Origin: Streptomyces sp. 6-11-2
Lineage (GTDB): Bacteria > Actinomycetota > Actinomycetes > Streptomycetales > Streptomycetaceae
Assembly: GCF_006540305.1 (NCBI RefSeq)
Contig: NZ_BJOR01000001.1
Span: 4,216,001 to 4,280,000 of the forward strand
Length of the DNA: 64,000 nt
Reading direction: 5' to 3'
Of this stretch, positions 8,780 through 18,816 are shown in pieces. A program made the translations under genes and the position numbers. Under the pieces are notes generated by a model. It had not been told where the DNA came from and did not search any database. It saw nothing but the letters and a program-made list of their open reading frames with translations. Numbering within the stretch: the first letter of the stretch is position 1; each line of letters opens with the position of its first letter.

Positions 8780-9622
8780 ATGAGCGTGACCGACAGCCCT
8801 GCCGCGCGGCTGCAGGCGCTCTTCGAGGGGCACCGGCTCACACCGACCCAGCGGCGCATCGCGCACAGCATGGTGCGGCGGGCCGCCGACGTGCCCTTCC
8901 TGTCCAGCGTCGAGCTGGCCGAACTGGCCGGGGTCAGCCAGCCGTCGGTGACCCGCTTCGCGGTCGCCCTGGGCTTCGACGGCTACCCGGCGCTGCGCCG
9001 GCACCTGCGCGAGGTCGCGCCCGCCGAGCCGGCGGCCCGGCCGGCCTCGTACAACGAGTACCAGCAGGCGGTCGAGGCCGAGATCGAGAACCTGAGGCAC
9101 CTCGCTCAGGCGCTGGCCGATCCGCGGCCGGTGCGCAGGGCGGGACAGGTGCTCGCCGCCTCCCGTCCGCTGCCGGTGCTCGGCCTGCGGGCCGCGGCCG
9201 CCCAGGCCTACGGCTTCGCGTACTTCGCCGGCAAGGTCCACCCGGACGTACGGCTGCTCGACGAGGGCGGCACGATGATCCAGGACCGCATCGACGGCGC
9301 CGTACGGGCGGGCGCCTCGGCGCTGCTGTGCTTCGCGCTGCCGCGCCACCCGCGCGAGGTCGTGGACACCCTCGCCTACGCCAAGGACGCGGGGCTGACC
9401 GTCGTCACGGTCGCGGACTCGGCCTTCGCGCCGGTCGCGAAGCACTCCGACCTGCTGCTGCCCGCCGCCGTCGGTACCGGGCTCGCCTTCGACACCGCGT
9501 GCGCGCCGATGCTGCTCGGCCGGGTGCTCCTGGAGGCGATGTGCGACGACCTGCCCGACGCGCAGGCCCGCCTGGAGGAGTTCGACCAGAAGGCGGCGGC
9601 ACGGGGGCTGTTCGTGGAGTGA
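8780..9622 (+). CDS. MurR/RpiR family transcriptional regulator with SIS domain
   Basis: 280 residues from an ATG at 8780 with a GGAGGGGGAG ribosome-binding site. Residues about 5-80 form the RpiR-type helix-turn-helix domain (ELAELAGVSQPSVTRFAVALGFDGYPALRRHL). Residues about 125-255 form the sugar-isomerase (SIS) domain that senses phosphorylated sugars or related effectors in this family. The target is unknown. It stands alone between a membrane-protein gene and other hypotheticals. The hut operon 6 kb away shares a TGAATAG sequence with this promoter, and RpiR-type proteins do control hut genes in some bacteria, so a hut role is possible but unproven. Confidence 0.88.
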   Translation: MSVTDSPAARLQALFEGHRLTPTQRRIAHSMVRRAADVPFLSSVELAELAGVSQPSVTRFAVALGFDGYPALRRHLREVAPAEPAARPASYNEYQQAVEAEIENLRHLAQALADPRPVRRAGQVLAASRPLPVLGLRAAAAQAYGFAYFAGKVHPDVRLLDEGGTMIQDRIDGAVRAGASALLCFALPRHPREVVDTLAYAKDAGLTVVTVADSAFAPVAKHSDLLLPAAVGTGLAFDTACAPMLLGRVLLEAMCDDLPDAQARLEEFDQKAAARGLFVE

Positions 9623-9729
9623 CGCCTCGTGGCGTGACGCCCGGGGCCGGGTGCTCTCAGACTCGTCTCACTCACGCTCGTTAGCCTGCCCGCCCGAACG
9701 AGGGTGCCGGGACGACGAGGAGGCAGGGC

Positions 9730-10332
9730 ATGGCGCGCGCTGGTCGCACAGGTCGGGGAGGTCAGGGCCTGGCCCGGGTGGCCGTCGTGGTGCGGGCCGG
9801 AGCCGCGCCGCTGTGGTGGCTCGGGGTGTTCGCGGCGGGGATCGGCGTGCTGGTGCCGGGGCTGACCGGGCGCCGGATCGGGGTCCTGGCGGGGGCCGCG
9901 CTGTTCCTGGTGACGGCGGCCGTCGTGGCCTGCGCCCGGCGCCGGCGTTACCGGGCCCTGGCCCGGGGCGCCGCCCGGGCCGGACGCCACGACGTGCTCC
10001 AGGACCGGGCGGTGAGCGTCCGTGTCTGGCGCCGGGGGCACCGCTGGTGGCTCGCCCCGGCCTTCCTGGCCGCGCTGGGCGGCTCCTTCGTCCTGCCCGC
10101 GACCGGCGGCCTGCTGCTGGCCGGCGCCGGAGTGGGGCTGTGGCTCAAGGCCGCCTGGCTCGGGCGGCTGGAGCGGGCCGAGGACACACTGCTGTGGGTG
10201 CGCGTCGACTGGCTGGGCAAGCGGGGCGGGCATCCCGCGGGCAAGTCGGTGCGGGGCTACCGCGCTACCGGCCTCGCGGCGGGCGACGCGGCCCCGGGCG
10301 GAGCACGCCGCCGCACCGCGGCGCTCGGCTAG
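9730..10332 (+). CDS. hypothetical membrane protein, 200 aa
   Basis: Starts at ATG 9730 with GAGGAGG upstream. There are two hydrophobic pairs, about residues 25-65 (APLWWLGVFAAGIGVLVPGLTG) and about 105-140 (WWLAPAFLAALGGSFVLPATGG). Arg-rich loops separate them and a basic C-terminal tail follows. No family was recognised. The stop codon TAG at 10330-10332 lies inside the CTAG that begins a dispersed inverted-repeat element, so the reading frame ends exactly where the element starts. The native 3' end may therefore have been altered when the element arrived. Confidence 0.6.
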   Translation: MARAGRTGRGGQGLARVAVVVRAGAAPLWWLGVFAAGIGVLVPGLTGRRIGVLAGAALFLVTAAVVACARRRRYRALARGAARAGRHDVLQDRAVSVRVWRRGHRWWLAPAFLAALGGSFVLPATGGLLLAGAGVGLWLKAAWLGRLERAEDTLLWVRVDWLGKRGGHPAGKSVRGYRATGLAAGDAAPGGARRRTAALG

Positions 10333-10524
10333 TGCTGTGACCGGAAAGGTTCACCGGCTCGCGACGCCCGGCACGGCACTCCCCCAGCCTTCGGCCGGGG
10401 GTACCCCCACGCCGCGTTGTCGCATCACCCGAGTACATCCAGTACGCGGGCAATGCTCCGCCTTGCGATGTACCGCACCGGACGCCGCGAGCTTCCCGCA
10501 AAACCTTTCCGGCCACAGCACTAG
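10329..10524. repeat. MITE-like inverted-repeat element, copy 1 (196 bp)
   Basis: Terminal inverted repeats of about 23 nt: left 10329-10351 (CTAGTGCTGTGACCGGAAAG...), right 10502-10524 (...CTTTCCGGCCACAGCACTAG), with one mismatch. Both ends carry CTAG, either part of the repeat or a target duplication. Inside is a short hairpin (CCCCCAGCCTTCGGCCGGGG). There is no ORF. It matches the copy at 28491-28718, in opposite orientation, over nearly all of its length. Copy 1 lacks about 35 nt present in copy 2 near position 10470. The left end supplies the stop codon of the preceding gene. It may be a non-autonomous mobile element or an RNA-fold/terminator repeat. Confidence 0.85.
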
Positions 10525-10558
10525 GAAAGGTCCAGGGGCCTGTCCCGGCGGGCCCGGG

Positions 10559-10933
10559 TCAGACCTCCAGGTCCTCCTCGATCCTCCTGAGCTGGTGGCG
10601 GGCCATCGCCAGGTTGGCCCGCTTGGCGTCGAGGACGAGGTAGAGGAACAGGCCGTTCCCACCGCGCCCGCTGATCAGGCGGATCAGGTGGTACTGGTCG
10701 CTCAGGGTGATCAGGATGTCCTCGATCTGCGCCTTGAGGCCGAGGTGCTCCATGGTGCGCATCTTGGCCCGCACGACATCCGTGTTGCCCGCGGCGGCGA
10801 CGTTCAGGTCGAAACTCTTGCTGCCGCCCATCGTGCCCAGCGCCATGCCGCTGGTGTAGTCGACGAGCGCGACGCCTGTCGCTCCCTCGATGGAGGCGAG
10901 CGCTTCCTTCAGGCAGGTCTCGGTGTTGGCCAT
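10559..10933 (-). CDS. Roadblock/LC7 domain protein
   Basis: 124 residues from the ATG at 10933 with GGAG upstream. The whole length is one Roadblock/LC7 fold: LKEALASIEGATGVALVDYTSGMALGTMGG at the start, and EDILITLSDQYHLIRLISGRGGNGLFLYLVLD in the core. Bacterial Roadblock proteins (MglB, and the second gene of Streptomyces cvn conservons) act as regulators or GAPs of small Ras-like GTPases or as dimeric scaffolds. It is the last gene of a four-gene minus-strand operon that starts at 12708; the gap to the preceding gene is 20 nt. No GTPase gene lies nearby, so a partner must be elsewhere. Confidence 0.85.
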   Translation of the reverse strand: MANTETCLKEALASIEGATGVALVDYTSGMALGTMGGSKSFDLNVAAAGNTDVVRAKMRTMEHLGLKAQIEDILITLSDQYHLIRLISGRGGNGLFLYLVLDAKRANLAMARHQLRRIEEDLEV

Positions 10934-10953
10934 GGCCGGGTCTCCTTGTTCTG

Positions 10954-11457
10954 TCAACTATCAGTGGTAGTGCGCGCGTTGGTGGCAGTGGTGCGTGGCG
11001 CGCGGGTGGTTCTGGTCCGTGCGGTGCCGGTCCTGGTGGCCGGTTTCGCGGCTTTCGCGGGCGCCTTGCCGGAAGCGTCGGCCGCCTCGGCGTCGACCAG
11101 CTCCCCGATGCGGGCGCCCGCACGGCGGCCCTCCAGATGGAGGCGGCCGACGTTGACGCGGTCCTGGGCGAGCAGGGTCAGCACCGCGGTGCGGCCCGCC
11201 GCGTAGGTCGCGACATAGCCGTGGACGCCCCGCACGAGCAGTTCGCGCAGATCGCCCTGGCCGGTCATGTCCGACATGCGCACGGCGACGCCGAGCGCGG
11301 TCGCGGTGAGTGCCGCCACGCTCTCCGGCTCCACACCGGGGGTGTCGTGGGCCAGTACGAGGCCGTCGACACTGGCGGCGAGGGCGCCGGTGAGCTGGGG
11401 TACCCGGGCTCTGAGCCGGCGTAGCTCGTCCAGGATCTCGGGCTCGGCTGCTGCCAT
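10954..11457 (-). CDS. Roadblock/LC7-like protein with Ala/Thr/Arg-rich tail
   Basis: 167 residues. The ATG at 11457 follows a GGAG site. Residues 1-120 look like a Roadblock fold (LRARVPQLTGALAASVDGLVLAHDTPGVEPESVAALTAT..., then RELLVRGVHGYVATYAAGRTAVLTLLAQDRVNVGRLHLEGRR). Residues about 125-167 form a low-complexity basic tail with repeated TRT, APR and AK units, reminiscent of histone H1-like tails. The tail could bind nucleic acid or acidic partners; that is an inference. It is the third gene of the operon, 13 nt after the DUF4388-like gene. Confidence 0.75.
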   Translation of the reverse strand: MAAAEPEILDELRRLRARVPQLTGALAASVDGLVLAHDTPGVEPESVAALTATALGVAVRMSDMTGQGDLRELLVRGVHGYVATYAAGRTAVLTLLAQDRVNVGRLHLEGRRAGARIGELVDAEAADASGKAPAKAAKPATRTGTARTRTTRAPRTTATNARTTTDS

Positions 11458-11470
11458 CCGGTGTCTCCTC

Positions 11471-12319
11471 TCAAAGGGCCTCCAGCGCATCCCTGAGCCT
11501 CTTCAGCAGCGTGATGTGGGGGTCGGTGGTGTACGCCAGCCGGTCGGCGAGCGCGGGGGTCTGTCCGGCGCCGTCCGGTACGGGCGCGTCCCGTGGCGCG
11601 ACGACCGGCGCGACGAGCCCCGCGGCCGCCAGACGCCGTACGTCCACCAGGGTGTGGAACGCCTGCCGGCCCAGCTCCCGGGCCAGGTCGGTGGCCGTGC
11701 GGGTGCCGTCGACCCGCTCCAGGAGCTTCCGCTGGCGGGGCGTCAGCTTCGGTGCCGCGGCGGCGTGTGTCCGCACCAGCGGGGCGCTGTCGGGCGCGGC
11801 GTCGGGCCAGACGCGGTGCAGCAGCTCGCGGCGGCGCAGGATCCCGCGCTCCAGGGCGGCCACCGGGACCGGCAGGACGGGGCCGAGCGGGTGGGCGATG
11901 CCGTAGCGGAACCGGCCCGGGGTGCTGCTCGGGGCGAGCGCGAAGTAGGCGGCGTCGTGGAGTGCGCCCAGGTGGCACAACTCCAGGGCTCCCTCGGTCA
12001 GATGGCCGCCGTCCAGCAGCAGGCGTGCGGCGCCGCGCCGGTCGTCGGCGCGGGTGACCGCGTCCCGCCACGCCTCGGCCGTCAACGTGCCGTGGGCGGT
12101 GAGCAGCAGGTCCAGGCCGGGGCTCAGGGGGCTCTCGGCGTGCACCACACGGCCCTCGGCGAGGTGGAGCGTGCCGTGTTCGCGGACCAGGACGCCGGTG
12201 GCCTGCTCGGCGGCGAGCCGGGTCAGCATCGGCGAGAGGTCGCCCCAGGCCGTGTCCTCGGCGGCCGGCTTGCTGCGCAGCGGCAGCTGGGGTGGGGGCG
12301 GGGTGTCGACCACGGTCAT
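11471..12319 (-). CDS. DUF4388 (PATAN-like) protein with winged-helix-like C-terminus
   Basis: 282 residues. The ATG at 12319 overlaps the stop of the upstream Roadblock gene (ATGA), implying coupled translation. Residues about 24-95 resemble DUF4388/PATAN domains (LSPMLTRLAAEQATGVLVREHGTLHLAEGRVVHAESPL), which occur in signalling proteins. Residues about 190-240 (LTPRQRKLLERVDGTRTATDLARELG) look like a degenerate winged helix. There is no membrane segment. DUF4388 proteins and Roadblock proteins are often neighbours, as here. The function is probably signal relay with the Roadblock proteins, but the input is unknown. Confidence 0.65.
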   Translation of the reverse strand: MTVVDTPPPPQLPLRSKPAAEDTAWGDLSPMLTRLAAEQATGVLVREHGTLHLAEGRVVHAESPLSPGLDLLLTAHGTLTAEAWRDAVTRADDRRGAARLLLDGGHLTEGALELCHLGALHDAAYFALAPSSTPGRFRYGIAHPLGPVLPVPVAALERGILRRRELLHRVWPDAAPDSAPLVRTHAAAAPKLTPRQRKLLERVDGTRTATDLARELGRQAFHTLVDVRRLAAAGLVAPVVAPRDAPVPDGAGQTPALADRLAYTTDPHITLLKRLRDALEAL

Positions 12320-12708
12320 CCCAGCACCAGCCGCTCGGCCATCTCTCCCAGGCGTATGCGGGCCAGGGCGAGGTTGCCCTCGGCGCGGGTCAGCCACAGG
12401 TGCAGGAACACGCTGCTGTCGAAGGACGTGTCCACGAACCGCAGCAGGTGGTAGCTGTCGCGGTTGCTGACGATCAGGTCCTCCACCGGGGGGCGCTCGC
12501 CGTCGGGGTCCTCGGCGGCGGCGAAGGCGCCGTGCTCGGCCGCCAGCCGGGCCAGTTCGGCGGCCTCCGCCGCGGTGGTCTCGTGGTCGCCGCCCGGGGA
12601 CTCCCCGACGGTGCCCAGGGCAAGTCCGCTCGTCCAGTCGACCAGCGCGGCGCCTCTGGCACCGGGCAGCCGCATGGCGTCCAGTAGGCACTCGTCGATT
12701 CCGGGCAC
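12316..12708 (-). CDS. Roadblock/LC7 domain protein, first gene of operon
   Basis: 130 residues from a GTG at 12708 with GAGGA upstream. It aligns in layout with the protein at 10559-10933: DECLLDAMRLPGARGAALVDWTSGLALGTVG, then DLIVSNRDSYHLLRFVDTSFDSSVFLHLWLTRAEGNLALAR. It differs by an Ala/Glu-rich insertion at about 45-70. The two were probably produced by duplication. The 166-bp region upstream (12709-12875) separates it from the PLP decarboxylase gene and should hold the operon promoter. Confidence 0.8.
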   Translation of the reverse strand: MPGIDECLLDAMRLPGARGAALVDWTSGLALGTVGESPGGDHETTAAEAAELARLAAEHGAFAAAEDPDGERPPVEDLIVSNRDSYHLLRFVDTSFDSSVFLHLWLTRAEGNLALARIRLGEMAERLVLG

Positions 12709-12875
12709 CGTTGTTCCTCTCCCACCGGGGGTTCGGCTGAGTGATGCCGACGTTACGCACGGTGTACGCCGGTGGTGAGGGTTACGGCATTTTCCGGTGG
12801 AACATGCGACCGAGGGGCTAGTGTGGGTCGACTGAACCGGGTTTCAGGCGGGTCTCGCCGTGCCTTCGGCGCGCC

Positions 12876-14273
12876 TCAGGAGCGCTCGGGTGCGCGCAGG
12901 GTGGTGAGCGCCGAGGCGTGCGCCCCTCCTGACTCGGCCACGATCTCCTCGACCGGCTGCGGCTCGCGCACGACCGCGAAGGCGACACCCCCGCGGCCGT
13001 CCGGGACGTAGCCGTAAACCCCGGGCCGGGGCAGGGAGTTGTAGGCGTAGTGGTGGGCGAAGTAGTAGGCCCCGGTGTCCAGCGCCGCCACGTGGTCGCC
13101 CGGTTCGAGCGGGGCGAGCGCGCGGGCCTCGGCGAGCAGGTCGCCCGCGAAGCAGGCGGGCCCGGCCACGTCCTGCACCACCTCGGGTCCCGGCTTGGGC
13201 CGCCCCTTCGCGTCGTACGCGGCCAGGCGCAGCGGCCAGGCCTCCGGCACGTAGACCGTGCGCGTCGCGACCTGCACGCCCGCGTGGGTCACGGCCACCG
13301 GCCGTCCCCCGGCGCTCTTGGTGTACTCCACCCGGGCCACCAGCGTGCCCTGCTTGGCCAGCAGCGACCGCCCGAACTCGGTCACCAGCCCGTACCGCCC
13401 CTCGCACAGCCCCGGCATCACCTCGCGCAGCAGCCGCGCGTACCGCGCGTAGGTCGGCGCGGTCGCCTCGGAGCCGAAGTTCACCGGCAGCCCGCCGCCG
13501 ATGTCGAGGGTGTCGATCTGCCGCCGCCCCGCGCGCGCGTTGATCTCCTCGGCGAGTTCGTACGTCCGTGCCACGCCCTGCGCCATCAGGGAGAGCGGGA
13601 TGCCCTGGGACCCGGTGTGGGCGTGCAGCCGGGTCAGCCACGGACGGTCCAGATACGCCCGCACGACCCACTCGCGGGCGCCCTCGTCACGTAGCGCCAC
13701 GCCGAACTTCGAGGTCGCCGTGGCCGTCGACAGCGCCTCGATGGCACCTCCGCCGACCTGCGGATTCACCCGTATCCCGAGCGGTGAGCGAGGGGTGGTG
13801 GAGCCCACGAGGGCGTCGATGCGTCCCAGCTCCTGCGGGTTGTCCGCGTTGACGGCGATACCGAGTTCCAGCGCCTCGCGCAGTTCGGCAGGCGTCTTGG
13901 CGGGTGAGTCCAGCACGGTACGGGCGGGCGGCACCCCGGCCGCCCGCGCCAGCGCCAGTTCCCCCGGGCTCGCCACCTCGGCGCCGATGCCCTCCTCGTG
14001 CAGCAGCCGCAGGACGGGCACGAGCGGGGTCGCCTTGACGGCGAAGGCGTGCAGCACCGGAGTCCCCGGCGCCAGCACCGCCTCGAACGCCGCCCGGAGC
14101 GCCGTCGCGGACTCCCGGATGCCGGTGACGTCGAGCAGGCCCACGATGGGGGAGCCGAGGCCGAGCAGCCCCTGCGCCACCGCGGCCCGCACCGCCTCGT
14201 CCCGTCGTACCGCCCGCCCGCGGTCCGCCTCGCCGATCCTGTCGCCGTGGTTCTGGCCCATGCCGTCGTCCAT
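12876..14273 (-). CDS. PLP-dependent amino acid decarboxylase, LysA/ornithine decarboxylase family
   Basis: About 465 residues. The start is uncertain: ATG 14273 was chosen, ATG 14261 is possible. Alanine-racemase-fold decarboxylase marks are present: HAFAVKATP with the PLP-binding lysine, the HTGSQ motif, LDIGGGLPVNF, a TEFGRSLLAKQG stretch, and the C-terminal CFAGDLL and DTGAYYFAHHYAYN segments, where the Cys and Tyr complete the active site across the dimer. It decarboxylates a basic amino acid or a related substrate. The sequence does not tell diaminopimelate from other substrates, and a LysA housekeeping role seems unlikely at this locus. It is divergent from hutU, sharing the region with the TGAATAG palindrome. 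Confidence 0.8.
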   Translation of the reverse strand: MDDGMGQNHGDRIGEADRGRAVRRDEAVRAAVAQGLLGLGSPIVGLLDVTGIRESATALRAAFEAVLAPGTPVLHAFAVKATPLVPVLRLLHEEGIGAEVASPGELALARAAGVPPARTVLDSPAKTPAELREALELGIAVNADNPQELGRIDALVGSTTPRSPLGIRVNPQVGGGAIEALSTATATSKFGVALRDEGAREWVVRAYLDRPWLTRLHAHTGSQGIPLSLMAQGVARTYELAEEINARAGRRQIDTLDIGGGLPVNFGSEATAPTYARYARLLREVMPGLCEGRYGLVTEFGRSLLAKQGTLVARVEYTKSAGGRPVAVTHAGVQVATRTVYVPEAWPLRLAAYDAKGRPKPGPEVVQDVAGPACFAGDLLAEARALAPLEPGDHVAALDTGAYYFAHHYAYNSLPRPGVYGYVPDGRGGVAFAVVREPQPVEEIVAESGGAHASALTTLRAPERS

Positions 14274-14384
14274 GCCGCGCCCCCGGTCTCGTCGGAGTGT
14301 CTCCAGGTCCTGCCTTCCTGACCTGGAGCGGGCCAAACATGAGCCGGTCGTGCGGCCCGGCCCGTGCACGCGTATTGACTAGCT

Positions 14385-14411
14385 CTATTCATCGCGCCAG
14401 GATGTGAATAG
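14385..14411. promoter_or_regulatory. candidate operator between the decarboxylase gene and hutU
   Basis: Perfect 7-bp inverted repeat CTATTCA (14385-14391) and TGAATAG (14405-14411) with a 13-bp spacer, in an A/T-rich pocket of GC-rich DNA. It lies 44 bp before hutU and 112 bp before the divergent gene, so it could control both. One arm recurs upstream of the RpiR regulator at 8714. A regulatory role is inferred. Confidence 0.45.
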
Positions 14412-14454
14412 TCGCAGAAATAATCCGCCGGGAGCACCCACCAGGAGGCAGACC

Positions 14455-16115
<1,661 letters not shown>

Positions 16116-16119
<4 letters not shown>

Positions 16120-17405
16120 CGCGGCATCCGGCCGATTCGAGCGAGGTCCGCCCGGCCGCGACGCGGACCCCGACGCCCGCCGTGGGCGACTCCTTCCACA
16201 CGATGTGGCGGGAGCTGCTCCCCGTCGGGCGCCACCCCGAGTCCGGTGGCTACCGGCGATTCGCCTGGACCGCGGCCGACGCCGAGTGCCGGGCCTGGTT
16301 CCGGCGGCAGGCCGAGGACCGCGGGCTGGCCTACGAGGTCGACCGCAACGGCAACCAGTGGGCCTGGCTCGGGGACCCCGCGGCCGGGGACGCCGTGGTC
16401 ACCGGGTCGCACCTCGACTCCGTGCCCGACGGCGGGGCCTTCGACGGGCCCCTGGGCGTCGTGTCCTCCTTCGCCGCCCTCGACGAACTGCGCGGCCGGA
16501 ACGCGCGGTTCACCAAGCCGCTGGCCGTCGTCAACTTCGGTGACGAGGAGGGCGCCCGGTTCGGGCTGGCCTGCACCGGCTCGCGGCTGACCGCCGGGCA
16601 GCTCACCGTCGAGCAGGCGCACCGGCTCACCGACGCCGACGGAGTCACGCTGGCCAGGGCCATGGAGGCCGCCGGGTACGACCCCGACGCCATCGGCCCC
16701 GACCCGGAGCGGCTCGCGCGCATCGGCGCCTTCGTCGAACTGCACGTCGAGCAGGGACGCGCCCTCGACCTGACCGGCGACCCCGTCGGCGTGGCCAGCG
16801 CCATCTGGCCGCACGGGCGGTGGCGGTTCGACTTCCGGGGCGAGGCCAACCACGCGGGCACCACCCGGCTCGTCGACCGGCGCGACCCGATGCTGTCGTA
16901 CGCCGAGACCGTGCTCGCCGCCCGGCACGAGGCGACGCTCGCCGGTGCCGTCGCCACCTTCGGCAAGATCGCCGTCGAGCCGAACGGCGTCAACGCGATC
17001 CCGTCCCTGGTGCGCGGCTGGCTCGACTCCCGCGCCGCCGACCAGGCGACCCTGGACACCGTGGTCACCGGTGTCGAGAAGGCGGCCCGCGAGTACGCCG
17101 CGGCGCACGGCGTCGACCTGGACGTGGTCCGCGAGTCCTTCACGCCCGTCGTCGAGTTCGACCACACCCTGCGCGACGAGCTCGCCCGTCTCCTGGGCAC
17201 GGACACCGACCTGAAGGTGCCGGTGCTCGGCACGGGTGCCGGACACGACGCCGGAATCCTGTCCGGGAGCGTCCCGACCGCCATGCTGTTCGTGCGCAAC
17301 CCCACCGGTGTCTCGCACTCCCCGGCCGAGTTCGCGGCCGAGGACGACTGTGTGGCCGGGGTGCGCGCGCTCGCCGACGTACTGGAAGGGCTGGCCTGCA
17401 CGTGA
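16116..17405 (+). CDS. M20-type amidohydrolase (allantoate amidohydrolase / N-carbamoyl amino acid hydrolase family)
   Basis: 429 residues. The GTG at 16116 overlaps the hutU stop. Binuclear metal-site residues of the family are visible: H99 in GSHLDSVP, D110 in the following [11 protein letters not shown] 144-145 in [11 protein letters not shown], and a later [11 protein letters not shown] histidine. The family hydrolyses N-carbamoyl, N-formyl-like or ureido groups. In the hut operon it sits between urocanase and HutF, exactly where an N-formylglutamate deformylase (HutG) would be expected, and no HutG is visible. It may therefore release formate from N-formylglutamate. That role is inferred; allantoate as substrate is not excluded. 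Confidence 0.85.
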
Positions 17406-18790
17406 CCCCCACCGAGCAGACGCGGACGTACTGGCTGGAGCAGGCCTGGCACGGCACCCTTCCCCAAGCTCTCGACGGCGCTCGAGCAGGGGGGACCCCC
17501 ATCGAGCCGGGCGTGGCGCTCGACGTGCGCGGCGGCCGCATCGCGGCCGTCCGCACCGGCGTGCCCGTCCCGCCCATGGGAGCCGAGGTGCTGCGGGGAC
17601 TCACGATCCCGGGACTCGCCAACGCGCACAGCCACGCCTTCCACCGGGCTCTGCGCGGCACCGTCCAGGTCGGCTCCGGGACGTTCTGGACCTGGCGCGA
17701 GGTCATGTACGCCACCGCCGACCGGCTCACCCCCGAGACGTACCACGCGCTGGCCCGCGCGGTGTACGCCGAGATGGCGCTGGCCGGCATCACCGCCGTC
17801 GGCGAGTTCCACTACGTCCACCACGCTCCGGGAGGCGCCCGGTACGCCGACCCGAACGCGATGGGCGAGGCCCTGATCGAGGCCGCTGCCGAAGCCGGAA
17901 TCCGCATCACCCTCCTCGACACCTGCTACCTGGCCGCCGGATTCGGTCAGCCGCCCGACACCCACCAGCTCCGCTTCTCCGACGGGACGGCCGAGGCCTG
18001 GGCCGAACGCTGTTCAGTTCTCAAGGAACGGGATCACGCGCGGATCGGTGCCGCCGTGCACTCCGTACGGGCCGTGCCCGCGCGGGAACTGGCGACGGTG
18101 GCGCGGTGGGCCGAGGAGCGGCGGGCCCCGCTCCATGTGCACCTGTCGGAGCAGACCGCCGAGAACGACGCCTGCCAGGCCGCCCACGGCTGCACCCCGG
18201 CCCGGCTGCTGGCCGACCACGGCGTCCTCGGCCCGCGCACGACCGGCGTGCACAACACCCACCTGACCGACGAGGACATCGCCCTGCTCGGCGGATCCGG
18301 CACCGGCACCTGCATGTGTCCGACCACCGAGCGGGACCTGGCCGACGGCATCGGGCCCGCCGTCGCCCTCCAGCGCGCCGGCTCCCCGCTCTCCCTGGGC
18401 TCCGACAGCCACGCCGTCGTCGACCTGCTCGAAGAGGCCCGCGCGATGGAGCTGAACGAGCGGCTGCGCACCCGCACCCGCGGCCACTGGACGGCCGCGG
18501 CCCTGCTGCGGGCCGCCACCGCCGACGGACACGCCGCCCTCGGCTGGTCCGACGCCGGCAGCCTCACCCCCGGCGCCCGCGCCGACTTCACGACGATCGC
18601 GCTGGACTCGGTCAGGACAGCGGGGACGCTGCCCAGGCTCGGCGCCGAGACGGCCGTATTCGCGGCGACCGCCGCGGACGTACGCCATACGGTCGTGGCC
18701 GGTCGGCACATCGTGCGGGACGGCGCCCACACCCTCGTACCGGACGTGCCGTCGGCGCTGGCAGGCGCCGTCCAGGCACTGCGCGGCTGA
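17402..18790 (+). CDS. hutF: formimidoylglutamate deiminase
   Basis: 462 residues. The GTG at 17402 overlaps the preceding stop (GTGA). It is an amidohydrolase-superfamily enzyme: [16 protein letters not shown] supplies the first metal histidines, [12 protein letters not shown] the next, and [16 protein letters not shown] the terminal aspartate. It deaminates N-formimidoyl-L-glutamate to N-formylglutamate and ammonia, which defines the two-step hut route. Residues 20-34 ([15 protein letters not shown]) are encoded by a dispersed Streptomyces repeat inserted in frame, a stretch unlikely to be part of the ancestral protein. Neighbours on both sides are hut genes with no gap upstream. Confidence 0.92.
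   Translation: MTPTEQTRTYWLEQAWHGTLPQALDGARAGGTPIEPGVALDVRGGRIAAVRTGVPVPPMGAEVLRGLTIPGLANAHSHAFHRALRGTVQVGSGTFWTWREVMYATADRLTPETYHALARAVYAEMALAGITAVGEFHYVHHAPGGARYADPNAMGEALIEAAAEAGIRITLLDTCYLAAGFGQPPDTHQLRFSDGTAEAWAERCSVLKERDHARIGAAVHSVRAVPARELATVARWAEERRAPLHVHLSEQTAENDACQAAHGCTPARLLADHGVLGPRTTGVHNTHLTDEDIALLGGSGTGTCMCPTTERDLADGIGPAVALQRAGSPLSLGSDSHAVVDLLEEARAMELNERLRTRTRGHWTAAALLRAATADGHAALGWSDAGSLTPGARADFTTIALDSVRTAGTLPRLGAETAVFAATAADVRHTVVAGRHIVRDGAHTLVPDVPSALAGAVQALRG
17459..17501. repeat. short dispersed hairpin repeat inside hutF
   Basis: About 43 bp with the wording CTTCCCCAAGCTCTCGACGG...GCTCGAGCAGGGGGGACCCCC, an imperfect hairpin of the kind scattered in Streptomyces genomes. It lies in frame in the coding sequence and adds about 14 codons. 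Its GGGGGNACCCCCA end resembles the internal hairpin of the two larger elements at 10329 and 28491. Confidence 0.7.
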
Positions 18791-18816
18791 ATTTCCCCGT
18801 CACCCCTGAGGACACC

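Noticed and set aside
10329..10524. CRISPR or IS fragment at the inverted-repeat element
   Set aside because: No repeat-spacer pattern and no transposase remnant; the terminal inverted repeats and the second copy fit a small non-coding element better.
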